Origin: Flavobacteriales bacterium
GTDB taxonomy: Bacteria > Bacteroidota > Bacteroidia > Flavobacteriales_F > PHOS-HE28
Reading direction: 5' to 3'
Length of the DNA stretch: 36,435 bases
Assembly: GCA_016717225.1 (NCBI GenBank)
Contig: JADKGB010000023.1
Coordinates: 1-36,435 of the forward strand
The notes under the pieces were generated by a model. That model was not told the DNA's origin. It was given only the letters and a program-made list of their open reading frames with translations, and ran no database searches. Position 1 is the first letter of the stretch, and each line of letters opens with the position of its first letter. This document shows positions 1 to 9,090 of the stretch, in pieces. The position numbers and the translations under genes are program-made.

Positions 1-620
1 TGCACCAGCGGCGGCAGCTGGGCGAAACTAACATCTTGCGATGGCACATAGGTGTAGGTAGTATTGTCGTCGGGAAAAGTAGAGATTGAAATTGTTCGGA
101 GAGAACCCCGGTTACGTTCCGGTAGTACATCCAGGCAAGGTCGAAAGCCGTAAGCGTGCTACCCGTGTTGTTCTGCACACGCAGGGTGAACGTTCTGCTG
201 TGAAGTCCGCAGCACTGGTTGAACACCCAAAGCCCGACCAGATAGGTGCACCACCGAACGAATAGATACCACCTGCTGCAACCGCACCTGCATTGCCGGG
301 GCTATAGTTCCTCGGCGGAAATCGGTAGCTGTGGTTATCTGCGTGCCCCAAAGGCCAACCAACCATCACTGAAGCCCGTGATCGCCCCATGCATCGCTAT
401 CCAACCGACCATTGATGGGAACAGGCTGAAAACCACCGCCTGCCCACACACCACTTTCAACACCACCAACGGTGCCATCAAAGTTGATGATGTAAGCTGT
501 GTTCACCGCAGCCACGTTGAGCTGAGCGTTCGCTGGGTGTTCAGCAAAACACCAACTGTGGCCGAAATCAGACAAGCGCCCTTCTTAACGCCTTCGGATA
601 TTCGTGTAGAGGTATTTCAT
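1..620 (-). pseudogene. Secreted surface protein, 5' part, frameshifted and cut by window edge
   Basis: Reading the minus strand from an ATG at 620 gives a lysine-containing start and a hydrophobic stretch (about 590-535) that looks like a signal peptide. It is followed by NVAAVNTAYIINFDGT, a small/aromatic-rich beta segment (GGVESGVWAGGGFQP), SDAW, GGTQITTATDF, FGGAPI and LRVQNN. This order resembles the N-terminal domain of large secreted Bacteroidota proteins that carry lamin-tail or nuclease modules and T9SS signals; that match is from memory of the family and is not proven. The segments lie in different frames, with single-base shifts near 590, 540, 370-330, 280-200 and 100. Residues stay sensible between shifts, so sequencing indels or very recent decay are both possible. 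The 3' end lies before position 1. No other gene is supported in this stretch, and 621-770 shows nothing coding. Confidence 0.45.
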
Positions 621-770
621 CTGGTCAATTTTTTCGCAGCAGCGAATCGCCGCAGTACAAAAGGGTTCAATAGGGGCCTCAAACACAACCCCACCCAACC
701 CTAACTATCGCGGGCTGTTGAGTAGATGTTTTCCACAAGGAAAGGCCTGGAAATTCAAGCTTCTTGAGCA

Positions 771-1593
771 TCAGAGCGCTAAGCGCCCTTGCTGCTCCAT
801 ACTCATGCGCAACTGCCCTACTTCCTTGCGCAGATCGATCACGCTACGGCTAGCTCGTCGCGACTCAGGTTCGGCTCTGAAGCTCGCTGCTGATAAAGTG
901 TACGAACTTCCAGATCTCCCAGCACGTTACCTATCGCCGCTTCGTAGGGCGAATGGATCGGATTGGTGCCGCAGCAACAGCGTGCCATTCTCTTTCAATT
1001 TGTTGTCCACCACCTTGAACACGATACCGTCCTCCTTGGTAACCACGATAAGGCTGTCCGTCCCGGATCGTTTTGCCAGTTCTGAAACGTACTCGCCGGT
1101 GACCCATGAGCCGTCGCTAACGGGAGCCATGCTGTCGCCACTGATCCGGAAGGTGCGATACTTGCGATCGCGCCAAGAAGGGCATTTGGAAGGTGGGCAG
1201 AATACTGATGTACTCCGGATCGGCATAGCCCATGGCGTAACCGGCCCGTGCTTTTCGGGCACCAGTTCCACGTTCTCCCGGTTACCACTATCCACAGTGG
1301 TAGCCAGCACACGCAAAGCGCTTGCCCGTCATGTCCACATCCCCGCCCCTTTCCAGAATGCCAAGCTGGCTTTCGCTCCAATTCCGTGAGGTCGTGCTTC
1401 AGCAGCTTGTCAGTGCGAGCTTGAAGTAGTCGCTGATGCGATCAGCAGGTCCAAATTGGGTTCGGCACTACCGTTCTCGTAGCCGCTCAACTGGATCGTT
1501 TCATCGAGTGCAATAGCGGTTTCTTCCTGGCTTCGGCCTCGGCGGGCTCTTAGCAGCTTGATGTTCGCTCCGGAAAGTGGTGTTACCTGCCAT
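771..1593 (-). pseudogene. XRE/S24 LexA-like repressor, broken by several frameshifts
   Basis: The ATG at 1593 lies 12 bp after the ORF6N stop, so the two form a unit. The N-terminus (MAGNTTF, then a shift, then GANIKLLRARRGRSQEETAIA and LSGYENGSAEPNLDLLI) is an HTH_3/XRE DNA-binding domain. A middle linker contains VLATTVDSGNRENVELVPEK. The C-terminal S24 peptidase domain contains ISGDSMAPVSDG (Ser of the Ser-Lys dyad) and GIVFKVVDNKL (candidate Lys), and the protein ends in a short coiled-coil-like tail, SVIDLRKEVGQLRMSMEQQ. Shifts lie near 1585, 1440, 1390, 1310, 1240, 1190 and 850; several are explained by one missing C or G in a run. Family knowledge: such proteins repress Bacteroidota mutagenic polymerase genes and self-cleave on DNA damage. 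The divergent dnaE-type gene next door fits that role. As read, the frame is not translatable; it may be intact in the real genome. Confidence 0.7.
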
Positions 1594-1605
1594 GATCTCT
1601 TGGTA

Positions 1606-2154
1606 TTAGCGTTTGTCTTGCTTGTATCCGGTCCGCTGCCGGGGCTGTTCCGGCGCGGGTGACAGCATTTCGCGGATGTGATCGAAGAGGGTGCCGATGT
1701 CTTCATCGTGTGTGGCCACCTTCGCCTCGATGCGCTCGAGCTTGTGGAGGATGTCCTGGTGGGTGAAGACCATCTCCCGCATGCGCACGAACAACTCGAT
1801 GATCCGAATGCTCATCTGCACGGCCCGCTCGCTGCGGAGCACATTGGCCAGCATCAGCACGCCATGCTCAGTGAATGCGTAAGGCACTGAGCCTCCGGTG
1901 TATGTGTGGGATGGTATCGCAAATTGCGATACCATCTCGCGTAACTCCTTGGCCGTCAGCTGGAACATGAAGCTCCTGGGGAACCGCTCCACGTTCCTCT
2001 TCACCTGTTCGCGCAGTCGGAACGGCAACATTCCATAGAGCTCGGCCAGATCGCGGTCCAGCATCACCCGTTGGCCACGGAGCAACAGGATTCGCCCAGT
2101 GATCTCCGGATCGGCGAGCACAGCCTCCTCCCTATTTCCATCGCTGGTGCTCAT
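1606..2154 (-). CDS. ORF6N domain protein (KilA-N/antirepressor-like)
   Basis: An intact 182-aa frame. The N-terminus (ITGRILLLRGQRVMLDRDLA, then ELYG and VKRNVERFP) followed by FMFQLTAKEL is the ORF6N domain, about residues 15-105. This domain is found in phage antirepressors and in free-standing Bacteroidota proteins thought to bind DNA. YAFTEHGVLMLANVLRS is the usual end of the domain. Residues 130-165 are a short charged helix that could dimerise. It is the first gene of a minus-strand pair with the S24 repressor and diverges from the polymerase gene. A well-formed Bacteroidota promoter lies 52 bp upstream. The frame is intact between two frameshifted genes. Its role is not known; an antirepressor or co-regulator of the S24 protein is an inference from linkage only. 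Confidence 0.85.
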   Translation of the reverse strand: MSTSDGNREEAVLADPEITGRILLLRGQRVMLDRDLAELYGMLPFRLREQVKRNVERFPRSFMFQLTAKELREMVSQFAIPSHTYTGGSVPYAFTEHGVLMLANVLRSERAVQMSIRIIELFVRMREMVFTHQDILHKLERIEAKVATHDEDIGTLFDHIREMLSPAPEQPRQRTGYKQDKR

Positions 2155-2190
2155 TGGGATCGTCTATTGACTATTTTACCGACATCAATA

Positions 2191-2207
2191 TGACGGTTTC
2201 GGCGTCA
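2191..2207. promoter_or_regulatory. Inverted repeat, possible operator
   Basis: TGACG (2191-2195) and CGTCA (2203-2207) form a perfect 5-bp inverted repeat with a 7-bp spacer. It abuts the -7 element of the ORF6N-S24 promoter and lies in the divergent region with the polymerase gene. The position suits a repressor site, for example for the S24 protein, but the arms are short and could be chance. Confidence 0.25.
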
Positions 2208-2236
2208 AATGTAGTTCCGACTTTGAACTTTCCAAA
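2206..2236 (-). promoter_or_regulatory. Bacteroidota-type promoter for the ORF6N-S24 pair
   Basis: On the minus strand TTTG (2236-2233) is followed after exactly 19 nt by TACATTTG (2213-2206), matching the TTTG-N19-TAnnTTTG consensus of the primary sigma factor of Bacteroidota. It leaves a 5' leader of about 45 nt before the ORF6N ATG at 2154. It overlaps the dnaE leader on the other strand, so the two directions may interfere with each other. Confidence 0.6.
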
Positions 2237-2247
2237 TCCGGAGGTCC

Positions 2248-5200
2248 GTGTACATCAACTGCCACAGCTGGTTCAGCTTCAAGTATGGGGTTATGAAGCC
2301 CGGAAACGCTTTTGGAAGAAGCGCAGAAGGCTGGCGTTCGCGCGCTCGCACTCACCGATATCCATTGTACTGCCGGCATCCCCGATCTGTTGCGCGATGC
2401 GAAGCGCTTCGATGTGCGGCCCGTTGCCGGGATCGAGTTCCGCCAAGGCCATCGCTTGCTCTACATCGGCCTAGCGAAGGACAACAATGGCTTCCAGCAG
2501 CTGTGCGAGTTGCTCAGCCCGCATCTGTTGGACGGTGAGCCCTTGCCCGAACGCGCCCCGGAACTGTCAGGCGCCTTCTTCATCTATCCGTTCAACGCAG
2601 CACCCGTGCAGCTCCGACCGAACGAGCGCATCGGCATCAAGCCCTCCGACCTAACGCGGTTGCCTTTCAGCCCGTGGGCGAAGCGAACACAAGAGCTTGT
2701 CACACTATTGCCCGTCACCTTCCGCAGCAACCCCGGGTCGAGCCCGGGGACTTCAACACGCACTGGTTACTGCGCACCGTGGCGAAGAACACGGTGGTGA
2801 GCATGTTGCCAACGGAGGAATTGGCGGCACCTGACGAGAGCTTCCGCACAGAGGAGGAAGTACGGCGCATCTACCAGAACTTCCCGCAGCTCTTGTACAA
2901 CACGCAGCGATTGCTGGAGGCGTGCAGCATCGCCTTCGATGGGAAGGACAAGACCCAGGAAGTGGTGGGCGCAAGTCGCGCGCACGACCGTGAGCAGCTT
3001 CACCGGGACACCCGCGAAGGCCTGCTCTACCGCTACCCGAACGCCTCGCCCAAGGTGCTCGCCAGGATGGATCGGGAGCTCGATGTGATCGAACGCATGG
3101 GCTTTGTCAGCTACTTCCTCATCAACCAGGACATCGTTCGCTTTGCGCGCAGCAAGGGCTTCTTCCATGTAGGGCGAGGAAGCGGCGCCAATAGTATGGT
3201 GGCCTATTGCCTCGGCATCACCGATGTGGATCCCATCGAGTTGGACCTCTACTTCGAGCGCTTCATCAGCACCGCGCGCAAAAAACCGCCCGACTTCGAC
3301 ATCGACTTCAGTTGGAAGGACCGCGATGAGGTGTACCGCTATGTCTTCGCCAAATACAACGAAGGAAAAGGCGGCCACCATCATGTGGCGCAGATCGCCA
3401 CCTACACCACCTTCCAATGGCGCGGCGCCATACGCGAATTGGGCAAGGCGGTGGGACTTCCACCGGAAGAGATCGATGCACTGAGCGAAGGCGAGCGCGG
3501 CTACTACGCGCGCGGCAGACCCAGCGCGCGCGCCAGCAGCACCGGGCTGGACAAAGTGGCGCAAGCGGTGATCCGCTATGGGAAGCACCTGCTCGGCATG
3601 CCGCACCATCTGGGCATCCACGCGGCTGGTGTGCTCATTAGCGAACGGCCCATCACCCGTTACACCGCGCTGCATCGTCCGCCGAAAGGATTCCCCGTTA
3701 CGCAGTTCAGCATGCTGGAAGCGGAGGATCTGGGACTGCACAAGTTCGATCTCCTCAGCCAGCGGGGCCTTGGGCATATACGCGATGCGGTGGAGTTGGT
3801 GGAACGCAATGGCGAGCACATCGACATCCACGACATACCGGGCTTCAAACAGGATCCCGCGATCAAGGAACTCATCAAGGTCGGCAACACCATCGGCTGC
3901 TTCTACGTGGAGAGTCCCGCCATGCGCATGTTGTTGAAGAAGTTGAAGGTGGACGACTATCTAGGGCTCGTTGCCGCGAGCAGCATCATTCGTCCGGGCG
4001 TGGCGGAGAGCGGCATGATGCGCGAGTACCTGCTGCGGCACAACGATCCGGAACGCATCAAGCAGGCACCACCCGAACTCTTGCGCATCATGCCCGAGAC
4101 CTACGGCGTGATGGTGTACCAGGAGGACGTGCTGAAGGTGGCGCACTACTATGCGGGCCTCGACCTGGAAGAAGCGGACACGCTGCGCCGCGGCATGACG
4201 GCGCGCTTCCGCGAACGGCCGGAGTTCAAAGTGGTGCAGGACAAGTACTTCGCGAATTGCAAGGCGAAAGGCCACCCCGATGCCGAAGCGGCCGAGATCT
4301 GGCGCCAGATCGAAAGCTTCGCCAGCTTCAGTTTCGCGAAGGGCCACAGCGCGAGCTACGCCGTGGAGAGCTACCAGAGTCTCTATTTGAAAGCGCATCA
4401 TCCGCTGGAATTCCTCGTGGGCGTGGCCAACAACTTCGGCGGCTTCTACAACACGGAATTCTACTTGCACGAGGCGAAACGCAGTGGCGCGACGATCGAA
4501 GCACCGTGCATCAATACGAGCGAGGAGTTGTGCTCTCTTCTGAAAGTGACGAGTGGCGAGTGGCGAGTGGCGAGTGCTGCCTCTGTCATGCCGAGCACAG
4601 TCGAGGCACAGCAGCACTCGCCACTCGCCACTCATCACTCACTACTCGCACCTCGCATCTTTCTGGGCCTCGCCAAAGTGAAGAGCTTGGAGAGCGAAAC
4701 CGTGCAACTGATCCTGCACGAACGCCATCGCAACGGCCTGTTCCATGACCTTCAGGATCTGCTTAAGCGTGTGCCACTGCATGTGGAGCAAGCACGCATC
4801 CTTATCCGCGTGGGCGCCTTGCGCTTCACCGGAAAGAGCAAGCCTTCCTTGTTGTGGGACCTTACGCTGTTACACCGCCCAGCGCGCGTGAACACCGATG
4901 GCGACCTCTTCATCACCAAGGTAGAAGAACCCAAACTGCCCGACCTGCAGCACTATCCGCTGGCCGATGCTTACGACGAACTGGACCTGCTGGGCTTTCC
5001 GCTGTGCGATCCGTTCACGTTGGTGGAACGCGGATCGGATGATGGCGGCAGCACTACCTCACACCTCACACCTCACATTTCACACCTCACACCTCCTCCC
5101 CTCATCCTCAAGCGCGACATGCATGAGCACATCGGTAAGCGCGTAACGATGCTGGGCTACATGATCCACGTAAAGACCACCACCACGAACAGCGGATCAT

Positions 5201-5409
5201 ACATGAGCTTCGGTTCCTTCATCGACACGGCAGGCGACTTCTGGGACAGTACACAGTTCCCCAGCGTTGCGGAGCGCTACCCCTTCCGTGGCCGCGGCGT
5301 GTACCGGCTCAGTGGATATGTGGAAGAGGAATTCGGGCACGTGAGTTTGCGCACGCAGTTCGTGGAGAAGCTGCCGTGGAAGCCGGATCCGAGGTATGGG
5401 GAGAAGTGA
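2248..5409 (+). CDS. DnaE-type DNA polymerase III alpha (DnaE2-like), two frameshifts, repeat insertions
   Basis: The likely start is GTG 2248 after GGAGGT, giving VYINCHSWFSFKYG, the first strand of a PHP domain. One extra C near 2300 and one missing G near 2740 break the frame; from 2750 to 5409 it is open. About 1050 codons. Landmarks: PHP segment ALALTDIHCT; HVGRGSGANSMVAYCLGITD; the catalytic PPDFDIDFSWKDRDEVYRYV with the Asp pair; a long thumb/HhH region; and a C-terminal OB-fold, GKRVTMLGYMIHVK. It replicates DNA; the short form beside an S24 repressor belongs to the Bacteroidota error-prone group, working with a Y-family polymerase (family knowledge), and DinB lies at 15413-16630. Two low-complexity peptides, at 4548-4655 and 5055-5096, interrupt conserved sequence. 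It ends 10 bp from the convergent ABC/M1 gene. Confidence 0.85.
4548..4655. repeat. Inverted-repeat insertion inside the DnaE-type gene
   Basis: GAGTGGC-type tandem heptamers (4551-4575) end in a 23-bp arm (4558-4580) that is perfectly complementary to 4611-4633. The right arm continues as degenerate CACTC units to about 4650. The 30-bp centre holds CTGTCATGCCGAGC...GTCGAGGCA, itself flanked by TGCC/GGCA. The whole segment is open in the DnaE frame and encodes SGEWRVASA...HSPLATHHSLL. Such peptides are not part of the polymerase family, so this is inserted DNA that stayed in frame. Confidence 0.75.
5055..5096. repeat. CACACCT-type simple repeat inside the DnaE-type gene
   Basis: Four to five imperfect copies of a CTCACAC/CCTCACA unit encode TTSHLTPHISHLTP just before the C-terminal OB-fold (LILKRDMHEHIGKRVTML). 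The segment is in frame. It is unlike the surrounding sequence and is a second, different repeat type in the same gene. Confidence 0.6.
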
Positions 5410-5419
5410 TCTGACCCCC

Positions 5420-8119
5420 TCACTCCACCTTCTTCCGATCATCCTCCCCCTCCCGATCGAAGAACAGATGATCGGGATCCACCACCACGGCTTTCGGTTT
5501 CCGCGCTACGACAAGTCGCACTGTGTTTACACCGGAGCGAAGCCGCAAGCGTTGCTTCATCTCACCGCCGCCTTCCAGTTCCACGGCCACATCGAGCCAG
5601 TCGTTCATGGGCACTTCGGCCTCCTTGCCAAGTGAATCCGCGTGGAGCTTCGTGCCCGTGATCGTGGCCATCACGTTCCATGAACCATCCGCGTTCGCTT
5701 CAACCTTGGCCTCGGTCACGGCGTTGCGGCAGAAGGTGATGTGCTTCATCCCATCCTCCAGCAAGTAGTGCAAACTATCCGGCGTCACAAGCTCCAGCGA
5801 ACGGTAGAGATCAAGCGTGGTGGGATAGGGTGCTCCCTTGAAGGCGAAGGAATCCACGAAGGCACGGTAGGCGGAATTCACACGCGCTTCGCCGATAAAG
5901 TCGCGCAAGCCATACATCAGCACGCTGCCTTTGTTGTAATGGATGTACTGCTGGTTCTCCACCTTCATCAAGGGCATTTCGCCCATGCCTTCCTGTCCTC
6001 GCCCACGCAAGTAGTTGTCGCGCTCATACTTGAGGAACTTCCGCATCGCCGAACGACCGTACTCCTTCTCCAAGACCATGAGCGCCGTGTATTGCGCCAT
6101 GCTCTCCACCATCATGGTGGACCCTTGCATGCGCGGGCCAAGCACCTGATGGCCCCACCACTGGTGCGCGACCTCATGCGCCACAACGTAGTACACCATG
6201 TCGATGCGTGACGTGTCGCGCAGGTCGGTGATGAAGCCGATGGCCTCACTATACGGCATGGTGGCCGGGAAGGACTGCGCGAACCGACGATAGCGCGGGA
6301 ACTCGATGATGCGCGCCACCTTGTGCTGGTATTGGCCGAAGTTCTCCGATGCGTACGCGATCGCGTCGCGCATGCTCTTCAACATCCGAGGGACGTTAGT
6401 GCCATGTTCGGGATGGTGATACACCTCAAGTGTTACGTCACCAGCCTGCTCGCGTGACACCGCGTACCGTGCGCTAAGAACCGACCAGAAGTTGAAGATG
6501 GGCGTCTCGCTCTCGTAGCGAAACCAGCGCTTCCCGTTCGCCTCCCAATCCTTGACCAAGGTGCCTGGAGCGATACCGATCTGATCCGTGGCGGTGCCGA
6601 TGGTACAGGCGAACCGGATGCGATCGGCGTGTTCCATTGTCTCGTTTGATGCGCGGTCACGGGGATCATCGCTCAGCAACGCCATCCGCCTTTTCATCGG
6701 CAGCCCGAACTTCCGCCGCGCCCCGGGATCCTCCATCTCCACTTCCGCTTGGTAACCGATCATCGGCAGCAGGTCCTGTGTGTTGAGGAAAGTGCCGTTC
6801 TCCACCAGTGACAGGAATTCCACATCGTTCGCGAAGCCCTTCGGTGCCCATTCGCCATTGACGACCACACGGATCGAATCGCCGGGGAGCAAAGCGCTAT
6901 TCAAGCGGAACATCCGTTGGAAGCGGGCGCTGTCGTTGAGCACCTCCAAGGCGTGCGGCACGCTGAAGGTCATGCGCATACGGTCCGGCAGGCTGAACCA
7001 CAGCGTATCCACGGGAGCGCTGCCTTTGTTGGTCAGCGTGAGGCATGCGGTGTAGCGGATGGCGCGTTCCTCAGGATCGAGTTCTACGGTGATATCAACC
7101 GCGGTAAAGTGCGGCAGCGGTGTGTTCCTGTAGCGCTTGTACGTCTGCTCGTAGGCCACTTGAAGTGCTTCGCTGTCCTGTTCGGTGATCGGGGTATTCA
7201 AGACGCGGGTGTTGTAGTACCCAAAAGCCAGGAACGTGCACCAACCGCAGAACGCGACGGCACCGATCCGCCATGATCGCTTCCAACGCACACCCGCTTT
7301 TCGCATGCGCCACTTCCACGAATCCTCACCGCCGCGCACGGCCGACAGCGCCGCGATGAACAGCAAGCACGCCGCGAACGCCAACCAATACGTTCGGAAG
7401 AAGAGCCACGGCGCCAGGAAAGGCCCGAAGCCGTTGAGGTCGCTGTACATCATGCGCGGTGCACCGAAGAGCAATACGAGGTTGGAGCTCACCTTCAGAA
7501 AGCCCCAGATCATCGAATTCACCGCGAACAGCACGATGAACAGACCGAAGCCCATGTACTTGTTGTTCACCACCAGTTGTATGGCAAGTGCGATGGCCGA
7601 CCAGAAGGCGAAGGCGATCAGCCCCGGCATCAATAGATAGAATAGGTACAGACCCGGTTGAAGATGCGTGTAGCCGCTGATCAACTGCCGCCCCATACCG
7701 GCCAATCCCATCAGCACAAGTAGCCCAAGACCAATGAGCAGGAGCACCGTGTACTTCGCTAGGACAAGTGTTCGCAAACGAACTGGTATCGCGCTGGTGA
7801 TACCGTCCACGTTCGTCTCACGATCCCGCCACACCAGCTCACCGCTATAGAAGGTGATGATCACCACCATGATCACCAGCGACACGCTGCGGATAAGGTC
7901 GATGACGTTGTAGCTGACGGGCCAGGCGTAGTTGCCGAACATGTACGCGACCTCCGACAGCGCGAAGACCAGCATCGTCATGCACAGGCCTATGATGACC
8001 CAGGTGATCGGTGTGCGCAAGAGGCCCACCAGGTCCGAGCGCACAAGCCCCAGATATTGGCGCAGTTCCATGGCCCATCCACGGATTGGTCGAACCACGG
8101 GCAACGAGGCGAGGCCCAC
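5420..8119 (-). CDS. ABC-2 permease half fused to M1 aminopeptidase (3' part of split gene)
   Basis: The frame runs from a GTG at 8119, which touches the previous TAA in the same frame; the first ATG is at 8071 (MELRQYLGLVRSDL). From that ATG the protein is 883 aa. Residues 1-290 hold about six membrane segments of an ABC-2 permease, and a further TM follows near 270-290. Residues about 320-800 form an M1-type metallopeptidase with ATMPYSEAIGF in place of GAMEN and HEVAHQWWGHQ at about 632-642, with the third zinc ligand in VESMAQY. The catalytic domain should face the periplasm. The domain order matches the second half of the 1196-aa neighbour, so this is a tandem paralogue. Neither start has a clear ribosome-binding site. 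It may be translated by reinitiation, by read-through, or not at all. It is convergent with the polymerase gene (10-bp gap). Confidence 0.8.
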   Translation of the reverse strand: MGLASLPVVRPIRGWAMELRQYLGLVRSDLVGLLRTPITWVIIGLCMTMLVFALSEVAYMFGNYAWPVSYNVIDLIRSVSLVIMVVIITFYSGELVWRDRETNVDGITSAIPVRLRTLVLAKYTVLLLIGLGLLVLMGLAGMGRQLISGYTHLQPGLYLFYLLMPGLIAFAFWSAIALAIQLVVNNKYMGFGLFIVLFAVNSMIWGFLKVSSNLVLLFGAPRMMYSDLNGFGPFLAPWLFFRTYWLAFAACLLFIAALSAVRGGEDSWKWRMRKAGVRWKRSWRIGAVAFCGWCTFLAFGYYNTRVLNTPITEQDSEALQVAYEQTYKRYRNTPLPHFTAVDITVELDPEERAIRYTACLTLTNKGSAPVDTLWFSLPDRMRMTFSVPHALEVLNDSARFQRMFRLNSALLPGDSIRVVVNGEWAPKGFANDVEFLSLVENGTFLNTQDLLPMIGYQAEVEMEDPGARRKFGLPMKRRMALLSDDPRDRASNETMEHADRIRFACTIGTATDQIGIAPGTLVKDWEANGKRWFRYESETPIFNFWSVLSARYAVSREQAGDVTLEVYHHPEHGTNVPRMLKSMRDAIAYASENFGQYQHKVARIIEFPRYRRFAQSFPATMPYSEAIGFITDLRDTSRIDMVYYVVAHEVAHQWWGHQVLGPRMQGSTMMVESMAQYTALMVLEKEYGRSAMRKFLKYERDNYLRGRGQEGMGEMPLMKVENQQYIHYNKGSVLMYGLRDFIGEARVNSAYRAFVDSFAFKGAPYPTTLDLYRSLELVTPDSLHYLLEDGMKHITFCRNAVTEAKVEANADGSWNVMATITGTKLHADSLGKEAEVPMNDWLDVAVELEGGGEMKQRLRLRSGVNTVRLVVARKPKAVVVDPDHLFFDREGEDDRKKVE

Positions 8120-8959
8120 TTACTCGAGCGGTTGCGCATCCGGCAGGACCGGTGCCTTGCTTCTGCGTTCCGTGAAGGAGAAGCGCAGATAGCCCATCGC
8201 GAAAACGACGGCCCCGATCGCCAGCCACAGCAAGCGGTTCCATGTCAGCGGACCGATCACAGGAAGCAGGCGCGTTTCTGTTCGGAGAACGCTCCAATAG
8301 CGTGTGACTTGATCCAGCGCCCGGTTACCGAACGGATCCAGCAGCGAGGAAAGCAGCGCGTTGTCCACCTCGGTGGAATAGGCGGAGGCGATACCGCTGA
8401 GCACGATGAGCGCGACCGAGGTGACGAAGGCCGCTGCCGTTGACCGCACGTGCGAAGCGATGGCGAACATCAACGCACTTTGGAACACGATGCTCGTGAC
8501 GCCGAACCAGAGGATCGCTTGGGCATGAACGGCCCAATTGTTCGGCCCAAAACGGATGGGGTCGCCATACGGGATCCAACTGCCTGCGACCAGTCCGAGC
8601 GAGATCCCGAGGACCGGGACCATGGCCACGAGCGTGCTGCCCACGAAGCGACCCACGATGTACTGCCTGCGCGTGACAACCGTACTGAAGATGATATCGG
8701 AGGTTCGGCAAGCGAAGTCGCGAATGGCTGTCGCGTTCACGAAGGCCGTGACCATGGGCAGCCAGAGGAACGCGAGGTTCGCATACAGCTCGTACACATG
8801 CAAGGGCGAGTTGGTATGCACCATGCCCGGGCTTCCCTCGCCTCCTCCTTCAAAGACCGCGATCGCGAAACAGAACGCGAACGACAAGCCCAGGAAGATC
8901 CAGAGCTGCGGCTGCCGCATCCAGAAACGGAACTCGAAGAGGATGAGGCGGATCGTCAT
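8120..8959 (-). CDS. ABC-2 permease half (5' part of split gene)
   Basis: 279 aa starting MTIRLILFEFRFWMRQPQL and aligning by eye with the first 280 residues of the 1196-aa neighbour. Shared landmarks are MVTAFVNATAIRDF, STLVAMVPVLGISLGL, LLDPFGNRAL, TRYWSV, WNRLLWLAIGAVVFAMGY and RFSFTERR. About six membrane segments make it the first permease half. It ends in TAA (8120-8122), immediately followed in the same frame by the second permease/M1 part, so a single nonsense codon separates what is one chain in the paralogue. The 131-bp gap to the upstream gene has only two small hairpins (8981-8993 and 9051-9067) and no clear promoter, so cotranscription is likely. Confidence 0.85.
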   Translation of the reverse strand: MTIRLILFEFRFWMRQPQLWIFLGLSFAFCFAIAVFEGGGEGSPGMVHTNSPLHVYELYANLAFLWLPMVTAFVNATAIRDFACRTSDIIFSTVVTRRQYIVGRFVGSTLVAMVPVLGISLGLVAGSWIPYGDPIRFGPNNWAVHAQAILWFGVTSIVFQSALMFAIASHVRSTAAAFVTSVALIVLSGIASAYSTEVDNALLSSLLDPFGNRALDQVTRYWSVLRTETRLLPVIGPLTWNRLLWLAIGAVVFAMGYLRFSFTERRSKAPVLPDAQPLE

Positions 8960-9090
8960 TCAACCATGTTGCTTCACTTCGTTCGCAACGAACACGGATA
9001 CACACAGATGGAATGCTGTCGCATGGAGTTCGTCACGCCGTCGCAACCGATCGACCCGGTGGGTCGACGCCACGGCAGGCCATGAACAGT

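Noticed and set aside
2767..3831. Long open frame of 354 codons on the minus strand
   Set aside because: It is antisense to the conserved polymerase core, its peptide has no domain character, and it reflects codon bias of the plus-strand gene.
9051..9067. TCGACCC-GGT-GGGTCGA hairpin as an operon terminator
   Set aside because: Seven base pairs, no T-run, and the genes on both sides look like one operon.
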